Below are positions 1-6,677 of a stretch of 21,404 bases of DNA, piece after piece. Position numbers and translations under genes: made by a program. The notes beneath the pieces are model-generated. The model was not told the DNA's origin, ran no database searches, and saw nothing but the letters and a program-made list of their open reading frames with translations. The stretch is from an uncultured Collinsella sp. (GTDB taxonomy: Bacteria > Actinomycetota > Coriobacteriia > Coriobacteriales > Coriobacteriaceae), in the NCBI GenBank assembly GCA_905194675.1, contig CAJJTG010000039.1, positions 1 through 21,404 of the forward strand, written 5' to 3'. The first letter of the stretch is position 1; the number at the start of each line of letters is the position of its first letter.

Positions 1-528
1 GACGAGCTGGCCCGTCAGGCCGGCGTCACGTACTGGAAAAACCAGGCCGGCGCCGAGGTCGCGCTCATCAACATCAACGATGCCGAGGAAGAGGGCGGCA
101 AGCGCCAGATCGTGCTGGTCAAGCCGCAGTCGTATATGAATACCTCGGGTGGCCCCATCTCCAAGCTCTGCCGCGAGTACAAAATCAAGGCCGAGGAGCT
201 GCTCGTCATCCACGACGAGCTCGACATTCCCGCCGGCGACGTGCGCGTCAAGGTGGGCGGAGGCCATGCCGGTCACAACGGCCTGCGCTCCATCATCGAC
301 AAGATGGGCAGCCGCGACTTTAGCCGCATCCGCACCGGCATCGGCAACCCTCCCGGCAAGATGGCCGTGGCCGACTACGTGCTCAAGCAGCTGCGCGCCC
401 GCGAGGCCGAGGATTTCCAGGACACCTGCGCCCGCGCGGCCGACGCCGCCGGCCTGGCGATCGTGCACGGCGTGGTCTATGCCCGCGACCATGTCAACGG
501 TGCCGCCTCCGCCAACGGCAAGCACTAA
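1..528 (+). CDS. pth: Peptidyl-tRNA hydrolase, 5' end cut off by the window
   Basis: Pth cleaves the ester bond of peptidyl-tRNAs released from stalled ribosomes, recycling tRNA in the cytoplasm. The frame is open from base 1, so the N-terminus, with the catalytic His that lies near residue 20 in the family, is outside the window. Visible family motifs are KPQSYMNTSG (the substrate-binding MNxSG region), the HDELDIPAG segment with the conserved Asp, and GGHAGHNGLRSI with the His-Asn pair. The C-terminal helix ends in NGKH. The stop codon TAA (526-528) is also the first three bases of a dispersed hairpin repeat, so the end of the gene and the repeat share sequence. Identification is secure; only the start is unknown. 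Confidence 0.95.
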   Translation, partial: DELARQAGVTYWKNQAGAEVALININDAEEEGGKRQIVLVKPQSYMNTSGGPISKLCREYKIKAEELLVIHDELDIPAGDVRVKVGGGHAGHNGLRSIIDKMGSRDFSRIRTGIGNPPGKMAVADYVLKQLRAREAEDFQDTCARAADAAGLAIVHGVVYARDHVNGAASANGKH

Positions 529-568
529 AACCTACCATTTAGGGACAGGTTTCTTTTGGCAGGTTTTA
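526..568 (+). repeat. GGGACAGG-core hairpin repeat, copy 1, overlapping the pth stop codon
   Basis: A 43-nt unit of the form TAAAACCTRCCA, loop with TTTAGGGACAGG, then GGYAGGTTTTA. The arms pair, and the unit is flanked by A- and T-rich ends, so it could terminate transcription in both directions. It is almost identical to the reverse complement of 17792-17834 at the purF stop codon, and an inverted partner lies at 691-729. The repeat is directly visible; an origin from a REP/RAYT-type system is inference, and no transposase is present. Confidence 0.8.
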
Positions 569-570
569 TC

Positions 571-684
571 TGCGGAAACGCCACAGTGGCGGCTCCGCAA
601 TAAACCCTGCGCCGCCATACATATGCAATGCCTCAAAAGGGGCCGGCCCCACCGATGCGCGAGGCCGGCCCCCTTTGTCGTTTT
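571..684 (+). terminator. Two hairpins inside the inverted repeat pair; the second resembles the pth terminator
   Basis: The first hairpin (571-599) pairs TGCGGA with TCCGCA and CGCCA with TGGCG. The second (about 636-677) pairs AAAGGGGCCGGCC with GGCCGGCCCCCTTT and is followed by GTCGTTTT. The second is very stable and ends near a short T run, which fits a terminator for pth. The two lie between the inverted repeat copies at 526-568 and 691-729. Confidence 0.55.
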
Positions 685-690
685 GCCTGA

Positions 691-729
691 TAAAACCTGC
701 CGAAATAAACCTGTCCCTTTTTGGCAGGT
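691..729 (-). repeat. GGGACAGG-core hairpin repeat, copy 2 (inverted relative to copy 1)
   Basis: On the minus strand this reads ACCTGCCAAAAAGGGACAGG, then TTTATTTCGGCAGGTTTTA. It matches the 526-568 unit with few changes but in opposite orientation. The pair brackets about 120 bases carrying two strong hairpins, an arrangement like a REPIN or small non-autonomous element. No clear target-site duplication was seen. Confidence 0.75.
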
Positions 730-777
730 CACTTTCCCAACCGACGAAGACACACGAAAACAGCATGTCCATGAGGG

Positions 778-783
778 TATAAT
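778..783 (+). promoter_or_regulatory. Probable -10 box of the nfnAB operon promoter
   Basis: A perfect TATAAT lies 105 bases upstream of the nfnA start codon. No good -35 hexamer sits 16-18 bases upstream. Transcription from here would give a leader of about 100 bases containing the 830-870 hairpin. Confidence 0.5.
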
Positions 784-829
784 TTGCACCGTATGTCTGC
801 ACAACGCCTGTGCGCGTACGGTTTTATTC

Positions 830-870
830 GGGCTGCCGTCCATTTCCGTGGAGGCACGGTTCGGCAGCCC
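830..870 (+). promoter_or_regulatory. Stem-loop in the leader of nfnAB
   Basis: Perfect 9-bp arms GGGCTGCCG (830-838) and CGGCAGCCC (862-870) enclose further pairing (TCCA/TGGA and CCGTG/CACGG alternatives). The hairpin ends about 10 bases before the ribosome binding site GAGAGGGG. It has no T run, so it is not a simple terminator. It may affect mRNA stability or translation, or be an attenuator. I recognise no riboswitch class. Confidence 0.45.
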
Positions 871-888
871 TAACAAGAGAGGGGTTCT

Positions 889-1728
889 ATGTATAAGATC
901 CTGGAGAAGACGCAGTTCTCGGAGAAGGTGTTCAAGTTCCGCATCGAGGCGCCTGCAATCGCCAAACATGCGCACGCTGGACAGTTCCTCATGGTCCGCG
1001 CCAACGAGACGGGCGAGCGTGTCCCGTTTACCCTGGCCGGCTGGAACGGTGACGAGGGCTGGGTCGAGTTCATCTTCATGGTGATCGGCAAGACCACCGA
1101 GATGCTGTCCACCTACGAGGCCGGCGAGTCGCTGCGCGACGTCGTGGGCCCACTGGGCGTTCCCACCGAGATGGCCGAGGGCCCCTGCGCCGTCATTGGC
1201 GGCGGCGTCGGCCTGGCAATTGCCTTCCCGGTCGCCAAGCACCTGGTCGAGACCGGCCACGAGGTTCACGCCATCATGGGCGCCCGCACCAAGGACCTCC
1301 TGCTCATGGAGGACCAGTTCCGCGAGCTCCTCGACGAGGACCACATCCACATCACCACTGACGACGGCTCCTACGGCGAGCAGGGCGTTGTCACCGCTCC
1401 GCTGGAGCGCCTGCTGCAGGACAAGGCCGTGAGCCAGGTCTTCTGCGTCGGCCCCGTTCCGATGATGAAGTTCTCGACCCTCACCGCCCAGAAGTACGAC
1501 ACCCCCATCACCGCGTCCCTCAACCCCATCATGGTTGACGGCACCGGCATGTGCGGCTGCTGCCGCGTCGAGGTGGGCGGCGTGACCAAGTTCGCTTGCG
1601 TCGACGGCCCCGACTTCGATGCCACCCTGGTCGACTGGGATGACCTTCGTGCCCGCCAGGCCGCTTACCGTTCCGAAGAGGGCGCGTCCCTCAAGGCCTA
1701 TGAGGAAAAGAGCTGCGCATGCCACTAG
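889..1728 (+). CDS. nfnA: NfnA/SudB-type FAD and [2Fe-2S] subunit (ferredoxin:NADP oxidoreductase alpha)
   Basis: This 279-residue cytoplasmic flavoprotein resembles the small subunit of NADH-dependent ferredoxin:NADP+ oxidoreductase, also called sulfide dehydrogenase. That enzyme couples NADH, NADPH and ferredoxin pools by electron bifurcation in anaerobes. RVPFTL (44-49) fits the FAD-binding RxxFT motif and GGGVGLA (104-110) the NAD-binding loop. A C-terminal cluster motif DxxxxCxxCx11C uses Asp217, Cys222, Cys225 and Cys237, the unusual three-Cys-plus-Asp [2Fe-2S] pattern known in NfnA. The ribosome binding site GAGAGGGG lies 4 bases before ATG. Its last 10 bases overlap the start of the large-subunit gene, so the two are co-translated. 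A dihydroorotate dehydrogenase electron-transfer subunit (PyrK) is the closest alternative, but the partner gene argues for Nfn. Confidence 0.85.
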   Translation: MYKILEKTQFSEKVFKFRIEAPAIAKHAHAGQFLMVRANETGERVPFTLAGWNGDEGWVEFIFMVIGKTTEMLSTYEAGESLRDVVGPLGVPTEMAEGPCAVIGGGVGLAIAFPVAKHLVETGHEVHAIMGARTKDLLLMEDQFRELLDEDHIHITTDDGSYGEQGVVTAPLERLLQDKAVSQVFCVGPVPMMKFSTLTAQKYDTPITASLNPIMVDGTGMCGCCRVEVGGVTKFACVDGPDFDATLVDWDDLRARQAAYRSEEGASLKAYEEKSCACH

Positions 1729-3128
1729 TTAACGGTCGTTTCGTTGCCGATATGAAGTCGCCCCGCACCCCCGATAACGAGGAGCCGGCTGCCGAGCGCG
1801 CCTGCGACTTCCGCCCCGTCGACAAGGGCTTCACCGAGGAGATGGCGCTGGCCGAGGCCGAGCGCTGCCTCAACTGCAAGAAGCCGTTCTGCGTTGAGGG
1901 CTGCCCCGTCAACATCAACATCCCCCGCTTTATCGAGCAGATCCGCGAGAAGGACTTCGGCGGCGCTCTCGATACCATCCGCGAGGACTCCATGCTTCCC
2001 GCTATCTGCGGCCGCGTCTGCCCGCAGGAGAACCAGTGCGAGGGCAAGTGCATCCGTGGTAAGAAGTCCGAGCCCGTGGCCATCGGCCAGCTCGAGCGCT
2101 TCCTGGGTGACCGCCCCGAGCTCGCCTCCACGCCCAAGATGGCCCCCAAGAACGGCAAGAAGGTCGCCGTCGTCGGCTCCGGCCCGTCCGGCATCACCTG
2201 CGCCGGCGAGCTCGCCCGCAACGGCTTTGACGTCACCGTCTTTGAGGCCTTCTTCACCGGCGGCGGCGTGCTGGTCTACGGCATCCCCGAGTTCCGTCTG
2301 CCCAAGGCAGTCGTCAAGCGCGAGATTGACGGCCTGGAGGACATGGGCGTCAAGTTTGAGTACAACTCCGTCGTGGGTAACATGGCCACGGCCGAGGAGC
2401 TGTTCGAGCAGGGCTTCGACGCCATCTACGTGGCGACCGGCGCTGGCCTGCCCAAGTTCCTCAACGTCCCCGGCGAGAACCTGCCCAACGTCTTCTTCGC
2501 GAACGAGTACCTCACCCGCGTGAACCTGATGAAGGCCAACAAGTTCCCCGAGTACGACACCCCCACCAAGCACGGCAAGAACGTCGTCGTCTTTGGTGGC
2601 GGCAACGTGGCTATGGACGCCGTCCGTACCGCCAAGCGTCTGGGCGCCGAGCACGCCATCATCGCCTACCGTCGTACCGAGGACGAGATGCCCTGCCGTC
2701 GCGCCGAGCTGCACCACGCCAAGGCCGAGGGCGTCGAGGTTCTGCCGCTCGTCTCCCCGCTCGAGTTTGTCGCTGGCGAGGACGGCTCCGTGTGCGCCGT
2801 CAAGGTCCAGAAGATGGAGCTCGGCGAGCCTGACGAGTCCGGCCGTCGTCGCCCGGTGCCCATCGAGGGCGCCATCGAGGAGATCCCCTGCGACGTCGCG
2901 ATCTCGGCTATCGGCACCAACGCCAACCCCTTCGCAAAGAAGATCGGCGGCAAGATGGAGCTCAACAAGTGGGGCTACATCGTCGCTGACGAGGAGACCG
3001 GCCAGACCACCGATCCCCGCATCTGGGCCGGCGGCGACATCGTCACCGGTGCCGCTACGGTCATTCTGGCGATGGGCGCCGGCAAGAAGGCCGCCGCTTC
3101 GATCACCAAGAGCCTGCTGGGCGAGTAA
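1719..3128 (+). CDS. nfnB: NfnB/SudA-type large subunit (annotated in many genomes as NADPH glutamate synthase small chain, GltA-like)
   Basis: This 469-residue protein has the glutamate-synthase small-subunit fold. An N-terminal ferredoxin-like helical domain carries Cys50, 53, 58 and 62 and then Cys97, 101, 107 and 111, the two [4Fe-4S] regions. A FAD dinucleotide fold follows at GSGPSG (153-158), then an NADPH fold at GGGNVAMDAVRTAKR, and a C-terminal FAD segment WAGGDIVTGAATVILAMGAG. Paired with an overlapping NfnA-type subunit and lacking any large GltB chain nearby, it most likely forms the bifurcating transhydrogenase that supplies NADPH during fermentation. A role as glutamate synthase component is less likely. 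The start overlaps nfnA by 10 bases, and a strong terminator follows at 3157. Confidence 0.85.
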   Translation: MPLVNGRFVADMKSPRTPDNEEPAAERACDFRPVDKGFTEEMALAEAERCLNCKKPFCVEGCPVNINIPRFIEQIREKDFGGALDTIREDSMLPAICGRVCPQENQCEGKCIRGKKSEPVAIGQLERFLGDRPELASTPKMAPKNGKKVAVVGSGPSGITCAGELARNGFDVTVFEAFFTGGGVLVYGIPEFRLPKAVVKREIDGLEDMGVKFEYNSVVGNMATAEELFEQGFDAIYVATGAGLPKFLNVPGENLPNVFFANEYLTRVNLMKANKFPEYDTPTKHGKNVVVFGGGNVAMDAVRTAKRLGAEHAIIAYRRTEDEMPCRRAELHHAKAEGVEVLPLVSPLEFVAGEDGSVCAVKVQKMELGEPDESGRRRPVPIEGAIEEIPCDVAISAIGTNANPFAKKIGGKMELNKWGYIVADEETGQTTDPRIWAGGDIVTGAATVILAMGAGKKAAASITKSLLGE

Positions 3129-3156
3129 TCACCTACAGCGCTAGCCACCAAACGGC

Positions 3157-3195
3157 AAAGTCCCCGTCGAGCACACGCCCGGCGGGGACTTTTTT
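3157..3195 (+). terminator. Rho-independent terminator of nfnAB
   Basis: AGTCCCCG (3159-3166) pairs with CGGGGACT (3183-3190), followed directly by a T run. It lies 30 bases after the nfnB stop. Confidence 0.9.
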
Positions 3196-3206
3196 ATGCC
3201 GGCCGC

Positions 3207-3248
3207 CCAAACCACCACGATGGGGCAGGCACCTTTGTGGTGGTTTGG
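3207..3248 (+). repeat. GGGRCAGG-core hairpin repeat, copy 3 (left flank of the array)
   Basis: The 12-bp arms CCAAACCACCAC (3207-3218) and GTGGTGGTTTGG (3237-3248) enclose the core GATGGGGCAGGCACCTTT. The right-hand part is the reverse complement of the unit at 3539-3583, so the two face each other across the array. Confidence 0.8.
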
Positions 3249-3267
3249 GACTTGCCCGGTCGTTTTG

Positions 3268-3483
3268 TCTCAATCTGTAACAGCTGGAGTCCGTTGAGCC
3301 CTGCAGTTGTTACAGATTGAGATATTGTGCCGGCCGGCCACGCTGCATCTCAATCTGTAACAGTTAGAGACCAAATATGCCGCCTGGTGTTACAGATCAA
3401 GACGTTGGGCTGACGGCCGAACGGTTTATCTCAATCTGTAACAGTTAGAGCCATTTTCGCTGGCTTGGTGTTACAGATCGAGA
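3268..3483. repeat. Array of six 15-nt motifs in alternating orientation at a 40-bp period
   Basis: The motif TCTCAATCTGTAACA begins at 3268, 3348 and 3429. Its reverse complement TGTTACAGATTGAGA (exact at 3308, 2 and 1 changes at the other two) begins at 3308, 3388 and 3469. Start-to-start steps are 40, 40, 40, 41 and 40. Read another way, these are three 55-nt palindromes, each with a 25-nt loop, separated by 25-26-nt spacers. The loops of units 2 and 3 resemble each other (both begin GTTAGAG and end near TGG), and the spacers also share GGCC-rich sequence. The whole is therefore a diverged tandem repeat of about 80 bp. No gene lies within. The spacing is exact, but the function is unknown. 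Confidence 0.9.
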
Positions 3484-3493
3484 CTATGCAAAA

Positions 3494-3532
3494 GCCGAGG
3501 ATAGGCACTGCCGCCAAGGCCTTCCCCTCGGC
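3494..3532. other. Hairpin between the array and the right flanking repeat
   Basis: GCCGAGG (3494-3500) pairs with CCTCGGC (3526-3532) around a 25-nt loop, flanked by A-rich bases. The loop length equals that of the array palindromes, although the arm sequence is unrelated. Confidence 0.6.
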
Positions 3533-3538
3533 CTAAAA

Positions 3539-3583
3539 CAAAAACCACCACAAAGGTGCCTGTACCCTTTGTGGTGGTTTTTG
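3539..3583 (-). repeat. GGGTACAGG-core hairpin repeat, copy 4, also a bidirectional terminator
   Basis: Perfect 18-bp arms (3539-3556 and 3566-3583) with a 9-nt loop end in A and T runs, giving a very strong terminator on either strand. It lies 5 bases beyond the stop codon of the kinase-like gene. On that gene's sense strand it reads GGGTACAGGCACCTTTGTGG, matching the unit at 3207-3248. It probably terminates the minus-strand transcript. Confidence 0.85.
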
Positions 3584-3588
3584 GTCGG

Positions 3589-4212
3589 CTAGCCTTCGAG
3601 TTGAGCCACTTTGTAGCGGTAGGCAGCGGCTATGACGTCTTTGCAGCCTTCGCGGCCCAGCTTGGCGCGGTTGACGACGATATCCTTGCCGCTCGTCATC
3701 TTCCACTTTCCGGCACTGTAGCGCTTATAGAACGCCTCGCGCGCCTTCTGCTGCTGCTTGACCAGCTTGGCGCCCTTCTTTTTATTAAGGCCACGCTTCT
3801 TGCGCACAATCTCGACGCGGTCCTCAAAAGGAGCGGTCACCAGCACGGCAATGTGGTTGGGGTTGTTGCGAAGCAGGTAATCGGACAGACGGCCTTCGAT
3901 AATGCAGCTCTCGGTCTCGCCCAGGTCCAAAATCACCTGGCTCATCTTCTGGAACAACTTGTCCGAGTACGAACGCGCATCGTAGCGGTCGGGCAGAAAC
4001 GCCATGTTCTCCACGGCCAGGCGCTCATCATAGGCGGCCATCTTATCGAGCGACTCGCCCGCGCGCAGCGACGCACGCACCAGCAGCTCGTTGTCGTACA
4101 GCGGAATCCCCAACTCGTTGGCGAGGATGCGTCCGATCTCGTGTCCCTCGGCACCAAAGTCGCGCGCGATGGTAATGACCACAGGATTCTTCTTGTTCTC
4201 CAGATCGCTCAT
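3589..4212 (-). CDS. Cytidylate-kinase-like family protein
   Basis: This 207-residue cytoplasmic protein resembles the cytidylate kinase-like family (Pfam Cytidylate_kin2). An N-terminal ITIARDFGAEGHEIGRILA segment stands where the P-loop is expected. A central ESCIIEGRLSDYLL block and the Lys/Arg-rich RKKRGLNKKKGAKLVKQQQ stretch correspond to the mobile lid of nucleotide kinases. The family's substrate is not established, so true CMP kinase activity should not be assumed. The classical GxxGSGK Walker A is replaced by a degenerate form, which is common in this family. The start has AAAGGA 6 bases upstream. The gene stands alone between two palindromic elements, with a hairpin terminator 5 bases after its stop. 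Confidence 0.7.
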   Translation of the reverse strand: MSDLENKKNPVVITIARDFGAEGHEIGRILANELGIPLYDNELLVRASLRAGESLDKMAAYDERLAVENMAFLPDRYDARSYSDKLFQKMSQVILDLGETESCIIEGRLSDYLLRNNPNHIAVLVTAPFEDRVEIVRKKRGLNKKKGAKLVKQQQKAREAFYKRYSAGKWKMTSGKDIVVNRAKLGREGCKDVIAAAYRYKVAQLEG

Positions 4213-4273
4213 CGCGATTCCTTTCTAACAAATGAGAAAAGGGCTGTTTATCTCTTATTCCCACGATACCGTA

Positions 4274-4379
4274 CCTGGGTTTTCCTGGTGCCCAAGATTG
4301 GCCTGAAAGAGGAGCGACGCGTACTTTGGTACGCGAGCGACGGTTTGAAGGCCAAGGTTGGGTGCCAGGGAAAGCCAGG
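4274..4379. repeat. 106-bp imperfect palindrome abutting the permease stop codon
   Basis: Two 51-nt arms (4274-4324 and 4329-4379) surround a TTTG loop. Matching is strong at the outer third (CCTGG, TTT, CCTGG, CCCAA, TTGGCC) and at the centre (CGCGTAC), with a looser stretch between. The right arm ends at the base before the stop codon of the permease gene (4380). No T run follows on either strand, so it is not a simple intrinsic terminator. It may be an mRNA 3'-end stabiliser or a mobile palindrome. Confidence 0.75.
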
Positions 4380-5018
4380 CTATGCGGCTACGATGCGGCG
4401 TTGGTAAGCTCGGACCAGCAGCGAGATACCAAAGTTGAGCACAAAGTACATCGCAAACACCAGGCCGTAGAGCATAAGCACCTGCGACAGATCGATCGCG
4501 TGGGCCATCACGACGTTTGCCGTGTACATGAGCTCGGCCACGTTAATGCCCGAAAGATACGAGCTGTCCTTAATGACGGTCGTGCACTGGCTAAACAGCG
4601 CCGGAATGATCGTCTTAAACGTCTGCGGCAGAATGATGTAGCGCATGGTGGCAAAGAAGCCAAAGCCCTGGCTCTGCGCCGCCTCAAACTGGCCGCGCGG
4701 AATCGAGTTGAGACCGCCGCGCACAATCTCGGCCATAACGGCGCTGGTAAACAGCGTAAAGGCAATGGTCGAAATCACAATGTCCAAACCCTGCACCGTA
4801 AAGTAGATAAACAGGATCCACAGCAGGTTCGGCGTGCAGCGGAACAGCTCGATATAGGCGCTCACCAGAATACGGAATGGGCGGGGCGCATAGCTTTTAA
4901 CGAGCGCCAGCACCGTGCCAAAGATGAGCGAGAAAAAGATCGACAGCGCCGAGATCTCTATGGTCTTAACAAAGCCGCCCCAAATGTAGAGCAGGTTGGT
5001 CGCGTTGAAGATTTCCAT
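4380..5018 (-). CDS. Polar amino acid ABC transporter permease (second of two)
   Basis: This 212-residue inner-membrane protein of the HisM/GlnP family has about five hydrophobic segments. The permease EAA-type loop reads IPRGQFEAAQSQGF and continues into YIILPQTFKTIIPALFSQ, the contact point for the ATPase. It begins 3 bases after the preceding permease, so translation is probably coupled, and the pair would form a heterodimeric channel. It is last in the operon ATPase, binding protein, permease, permease, and its stop codon directly touches a long palindrome. The substrate is predicted from the binding protein rather than from this subunit. Confidence 0.88.
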   Translation of the reverse strand: MEIFNATNLLYIWGGFVKTIEISALSIFFSLIFGTVLALVKSYAPRPFRILVSAYIELFRCTPNLLWILFIYFTVQGLDIVISTIAFTLFTSAVMAEIVRGGLNSIPRGQFEAAQSQGFGFFATMRYIILPQTFKTIIPALFSQCTTVIKDSSYLSGINVAELMYTANVVMAHAIDLSQVLMLYGLVFAMYFVLNFGISLLVRAYQRRIVAA

Positions 5019-5021
5019 GCG

Positions 5022-5768
5022 CTAGGCCTCCTCTACGTTGTCGAGCCCCAGCTCGGCCAGGCTCACACCGCGCGGACGCTCCTTGGAGCGGCGCTCGAGC
5101 CACTGCACCAGCATGGCGAGCGGAAAGCAGATAATGAAGTACATAAGGCAGCAGACGATGTACCCCTGCAGGTAACCGTACAGACTCACAAAGTTGTCGG
5201 AACGGTACATAAGGTCGCCGCCGGCCACAAGCGCCAGCACCGACGTGTTCTTGACTAGGTTGAGTGCCTGGTTGCACAGCGGCGGCAGAATGATCTTGAA
5301 TGTCTGGGGCAGCACGATGTACCAGTACGCCTGCGCACGGGTGAAGCCCTGGCTCTGCGCCGCCTCCATCTGACCGCGCGGAACCGCCTCGATACCGGTG
5401 CGGATAACCTCCGAGATGTAGGCCGCGTGATACAGGCCCACGCCCAAGAAGCCCAGCACGAACGGCGCGATGCGCACCGGCTGGTCGGCACCGGTTATGG
5501 CCTGCAAAAACTGCGGACCAGCCATGTACATAAAGAGCACCTGCACGGGCAACGGGGTGTTCTGGTAAAACTCCACGTACACGCGGCTTATGGCGCGCAG
5601 CACGCGCGAACGGGTGGTAGAGAACACACCCAGCAGCGTGCCCAGCACCAGCGACAGCAGCAGACCGGCAACGACCACCTGTAGCGTCACGCCAAAGCCC
5701 TCCCAGAAGGGCCCCATGTTTTGAAATGTCGTCGACCAACGGTCGGCGTCAAATAATCCTTCGAGCAT
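5022..5768 (-). CDS. Polar amino acid ABC transporter permease (first of two)
   Basis: This 248-residue inner-membrane HisM/GlnP-type permease has the EAA loop VPRGQMEAAQSQGFTRAQ followed by YIVLPQTFKIILPPLCNQ. The ATG at 5768 is chosen because AAGGAAGG lies 6 bases upstream. A longer frame beginning at 5801 would overlap the end of the binding-protein gene and lacks such a site. It has an extended N-terminal part with WSTTFQNMGPFWEGF, typical of this permease class before the first membrane segment. The gap from the binding-protein stop is 25 bases. It works with the next gene and the ATPase at 6678-7409 in ATP-driven amino acid uptake. Confidence 0.88.
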   Translation of the reverse strand: MLEGLFDADRWSTTFQNMGPFWEGFGVTLQVVVAGLLLSLVLGTLLGVFSTTRSRVLRAISRVYVEFYQNTPLPVQVLFMYMAGPQFLQAITGADQPVRIAPFVLGFLGVGLYHAAYISEVIRTGIEAVPRGQMEAAQSQGFTRAQAYWYIVLPQTFKIILPPLCNQALNLVKNTSVLALVAGGDLMYRSDNFVSLYGYLQGYIVCCLMYFIICFPLAMLVQWLERRSKERPRGVSLAELGLDNVEEA

Positions 5769-5793
5769 TTGATTCCTTCCTTGGACGATGCGC

Positions 5794-6669
5794 CTATACA
5801 AGACCCCAGGTCTTGACCTCTTGGTCGAGCCAGCCGTCGGCCAGACGATCGCAAATCACCTGATCGACCACGGCCGAAAGGTCGCAGCCCTTCTTGGTCG
5901 CCACGCCGTAGCCCTGCTCGCCAAACTTGACCTCGGGCTGCAACAGCTCAACGGTCTCGTTCATGTAACCGGCCAGCGTGGAGCGGTCCATGGCAAAGAC
6001 GTCGATATTGCCGGCGTCGAGCGAGCTCTTGATGATGGGGTAGCCGCTAAAGGCCCTAAACTCGGGCTTGCAGCTAAAGCCGTTGTCCTTGATCATCTGC
6101 TCGATCAGGCCCTGCGTGGTAGCACCCTGGCTCACGCCGATGACCTTGCCGTCCAGGTCCTCAATCGAGGTAAAACCCGAACGCTTCTTGACCATGAGTC
6201 CTACGTAGTCGGTGCGGTACGGCGTCGAGAAATCCCAGCTCTTCTTGCGCTCGTCGGTGATGGTGTAGGTTGCCGCGACCACGTCAAGCTGGCCGTTATC
6301 GATCAGCGGGCCGCGTGTCTTGGGCGTTACGTCGGTAAACTCGACAAGCTCCTGGGCGCGGGCATCCTTGTAGCTCACACCAAAGACGGCAGCGGCGATC
6401 TGGTAGCACAAATCGACTTCCATGCCTTCAAAGCGACCCTTGGCGGTGTCGTAATAACCGTAGCCGGGGACGTCCTTCTTAACGCCGGCATTCAGATGGC
6501 CACGCGACTTGATGGCCGCAAGCTTAGACCCCTTGTCGGAGCCCTCGCCGCTGGTGGAGTTGCCGCAACCGGTAAGCGCGGTCCCCGTCAGCGCGAGCAT
6601 GCCGGCGCCTGCCAGCTGCAAAAAGTGACGGCGCGATACAGCCGCCCTCGTCATATCCGTCATGTCCAT
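5794..6669 (-). CDS. Amino acid ABC transporter substrate-binding lipoprotein with Tat signal
   Basis: This bacterial type 3 periplasmic-binding-protein family member (about 291 residues) captures an amino acid outside the cell for the importer. The N-terminus carries a twin-arginine motif SRRHFLQL (12-19) and a lipobox LTGC with Cys35, so it is probably folded before export and then lipid-anchored. The conserved segment KTRGPLIDNGQLDVVAATYT and the following TDERKKSWDFSTPY resemble PEB1/GluB-type aspartate/glutamate or glutamine binders. The ligand is therefore likely an acidic amino acid or amide, though this is inference. ATG 6669 is preferred, with AGGTG 5 bases upstream, although GTG 6672 is adjacent and possible. 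The gap from the ATPase gene is 8 bases. Confidence 0.87.
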   Translation of the reverse strand: MDMTDMTRAAVSRRHFLQLAGAGMLALTGTALTGCGNSTSGEGSDKGSKLAAIKSRGHLNAGVKKDVPGYGYYDTAKGRFEGMEVDLCYQIAAAVFGVSYKDARAQELVEFTDVTPKTRGPLIDNGQLDVVAATYTITDERKKSWDFSTPYRTDYVGLMVKKRSGFTSIEDLDGKVIGVSQGATTQGLIEQMIKDNGFSCKPEFRAFSGYPIIKSSLDAGNIDVFAMDRSTLAGYMNETVELLQPEVKFGEQGYGVATKKGCDLSAVVDQVICDRLADGWLDQEVKTWGLV

Positions 6670-6677
6670 CACCGCAC

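Noticed and set aside
532..1725. Minus-strand open frame opposite nfnA
   Set aside because: Gly/Val/Leu/Asp-rich shadow translation of nfnA, with no family features.
1719..3128. Genuine glutamate synthase small subunit
   Set aside because: No large GltB gene is adjacent, and the overlapping NfnA-type partner points to the bifurcating transhydrogenase.
3268..3483. CRISPR array
   Set aside because: The repeated motif is only 15 nt and alternates in orientation, spacers partly resemble one another, and no cas genes are present.
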